Assembly (NCBI GenBank): GCA_011959285.1
Contig: BLLW01000001.1
Span: 1-64,000 of the forward strand
Length of the DNA: 64,000 bases
Direction: 5' to 3'
Origin: Lachnospiraceae bacterium
GTDB lineage: Bacteria; Bacillota; Clostridia; Lachnospirales; Lachnospiraceae
Position numbers and translations under genes: made by a program
Part shown: piece after piece, positions 62,912 to 64,000 of the stretch
Numbering within the stretch: position 1 is the stretch's first letter
Layout: every line of letters starts with the position of its first letter
Notes under the pieces: model-generated
The model's input: only the letters and a program-made list of their open reading frames with translations
What the model was told of the DNA's origin: nothing
Database searches by the model: none

Positions 62912-64000
62912 ATGAGAATAGCTATATGGGGGGCTGGATATATTGGCGGAAAACAGCTTGTTGCATTGGGAAGGGATAAAGTGGATTTTTTTATTGATAG
63001 TAATCCCAAAAAATGCAGCGGGTTGTTTTGCGGGAAAAAAATTGTTCATCCTGACGAATTAAGTACATGGAGCGACTTATTTGTATATGTACCATATAAC
63101 TTTTATAATGAAATAAAGGCATCGTTAGTTGCACACGGATTAGTTGAAAAAGTAAATTTCTGTAAGTATGATGGTAAAAACGGAATAGATGAAGTGATTT
63201 TGAAAAAAGACTTGGAAAGGGCTTTACAGGAACTTGAAGAAAATAAGGAAAGAATGCTGAATAGTGTTATTTTTTGGGGATGGAATTTCTTCCAAAAAAG
63301 CAACTATAAGTCTTTTTTTATGAGGATGCGGCAGACAGGATTTGATTCGCAAATATGTGTGGTTGGTGAAAATGTATGGAATAAGAGGGAACAGGCAGAA
63401 AAGGAAAATGAAGTGGCTACAATTATTGCCCCCCTAAATTTTGATCGTGATATACATTTAATAAACAGCCAGATTAATTATAGCCAACTTCATGTGATAG
63501 AAGAAATAGAAAAGCTTAACGATGCGGCAAAGGCAGCAATGAACATATATGGAATTTCACACAGGGATGCACTTTCTGAGATTTATTATTTATTATATTA
63601 TGCTGAAAAAGTTATACATGAAGTGAAGCCGGCTTTAGTGATTCTGGAATCTTCAAGAGCTGTCAGAAGTTATGTGCTGGCGTATGTGTGTCAAAAATAT
63701 GGTGTAAAATACTTATATTCACATCCGGGACATTTCCCTGGAACATATATATTTGATTCCTTAGGAGAATCAGGCTGCAGCGTACCAAATATAAATTCTG
63801 AAAAATTTAGTCGTCTGCCAGTGGACCAAAGTGATATCGCTAAAGCGTGCGAGATTTGGAAATATTTATATGAATCAAAGGCAAATAGAAAATGCCAGCC
63901 TAACATTGATTTGACAGAAATATTGGAGAGAAAAATAAATAAACAGAGACCAACTATTCTTTTTGCAGCACATGTTGATTCAGATAATGTACCGTACACA
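62912..64000 (+). CDS. Partial glycan-locus gene with N-terminal Rossmann module, cut by the window end
   Basis: Open from ATG 62912 to the last base (363 codons, no stop). The start is RIAIWGAGYIGGKQLVALGR, the same type of GAGxxG module as in the two previous genes, ending at about residue 90. The remainder is a capsule-biosynthesis-like domain (EVKPALVILESSRAVRSYV, YLYSHPGHFPGTYIFD, and TILFAAHVDSDNVPYT at the edge), which I recognise only loosely as similar to polysaccharide-synthesis proteins with a GT-B-like fold. GAGG lies upstream of the start. Function not assigned. Confidence 0.65.
   Translation, partial: MRIAIWGAGYIGGKQLVALGRDKVDFFIDSNPKKCSGLFCGKKIVHPDELSTWSDLFVYVPYNFYNEIKASLVAHGLVEKVNFCKYDGKNGIDEVILKKDLERALQELEENKERMLNSVIFWGWNFFQKSNYKSFFMRMRQTGFDSQICVVGENVWNKREQAEKENEVATIIAPLNFDRDIHLINSQINYSQLHVIEEIEKLNDAAKAAMNIYGISHRDALSEIYYLLYYAEKVIHEVKPALVILESSRAVRSYVLAYVCQKYGVKYLYSHPGHFPGTYIFDSLGESGCSVPNINSEKFSRLPVDQSDIAKACEIWKYLYESKANRKCQPNIDLTEILERKINKQRPTILFAAHVDSDNVPYT

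Noticed and set aside
1-64000. tRNA, rRNA, insertion sequence, prophage or integrase genes
   Set aside because: None was recognised on either strand; signs of transfer are limited to composition shift and mosaic gene content.

Overview
The window looks like a chromosomal segment of a low-to-moderate-GC Firmicute, most likely a gut-type Lachnospiraceae/Clostridia member. Evidence: strong AGGAGG-type ribosome sites, sigma-A-like promoters, many ATGA start/stop overlaps, and the domain set (CotH, VTC and DUF4956 proteins, DUF6056 and DUF5672 proteins, LicD, YARHG). No rRNA, tRNA, insertion sequence or CRISPR array was seen. Species cannot be named from the sequence alone.

Layout. (1) 288-2904, minus strand: an MBOAT O-acyltransferase and a DltD/SGNH-like partner, driven by a good promoter at 2958-2986. 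(2) About 3060-49848, plus strand without interruption: a very large cell-surface polysaccharide locus of about 40 genes. It holds GT11-type fucosyltransferases, GT2, GT4, GT17, GT26 and GT-D glycosyltransferases, an initiating sugar-phosphate transferase, two Wzy-like polymerases, one Wzx-like flippase, two PglK-like ABC flippases, two acyltransferase-3 proteins, a pyruvyltransferase, a cytoplasmic GH88/GH105-like hydrolase, four large GT-C-like membrane proteins with one GtrB-like polyprenyl-phosphate glycosyltransferase, a radical SAM enzyme, a CotH/lipoprotein/VTC/DUF4956 module, and a cytidylyltransferase-oxidoreductase fusion. (3) 49942-52967: a zinc-ribbon protein, an AAA ATPase that seems to lack its C-terminal half, and a metallophosphoesterase. 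(4) 52995-57562: an island of uncertain function with a P-loop NTPase, two small paralogous proteins overlapping through a hexanucleotide repeat, a YARHG membrane protein, and a divergent XRE-type regulator with back-to-back consensus promoters around a palindrome. (5) 57708-64000: GDPD and LicD phosphodiester-metabolism genes, a GT2, a Rossmann-radical SAM fusion, a methyltransferase interrupted at a run of ten G, and a partial gene running off the window. The last part is visibly more AT-rich.

How the parts may work together (inference). Repeat units would be started by the polyprenyl glycosylphosphotransferase, extended by cytoplasmic GT2/GT4/GT11/GT17 enzymes, decorated with acyl, pyruvyl and methyl groups and perhaps phospho-substituents, exported by Wzx or the ABC flippases, polymerised by Wzy proteins, and further modified outside the membrane by GT-C enzymes using GtrB-made polyprenyl-phosphate sugar. 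Two flippase types, two polymerases and several modification modules suggest more than one glycan, or a mosaic locus. The likeliest poorly described items are the 52995-57562 island, the poly-G-interrupted methyltransferase, the three consecutive genes carrying an added GAGxxG module, and the enzyme fusions.
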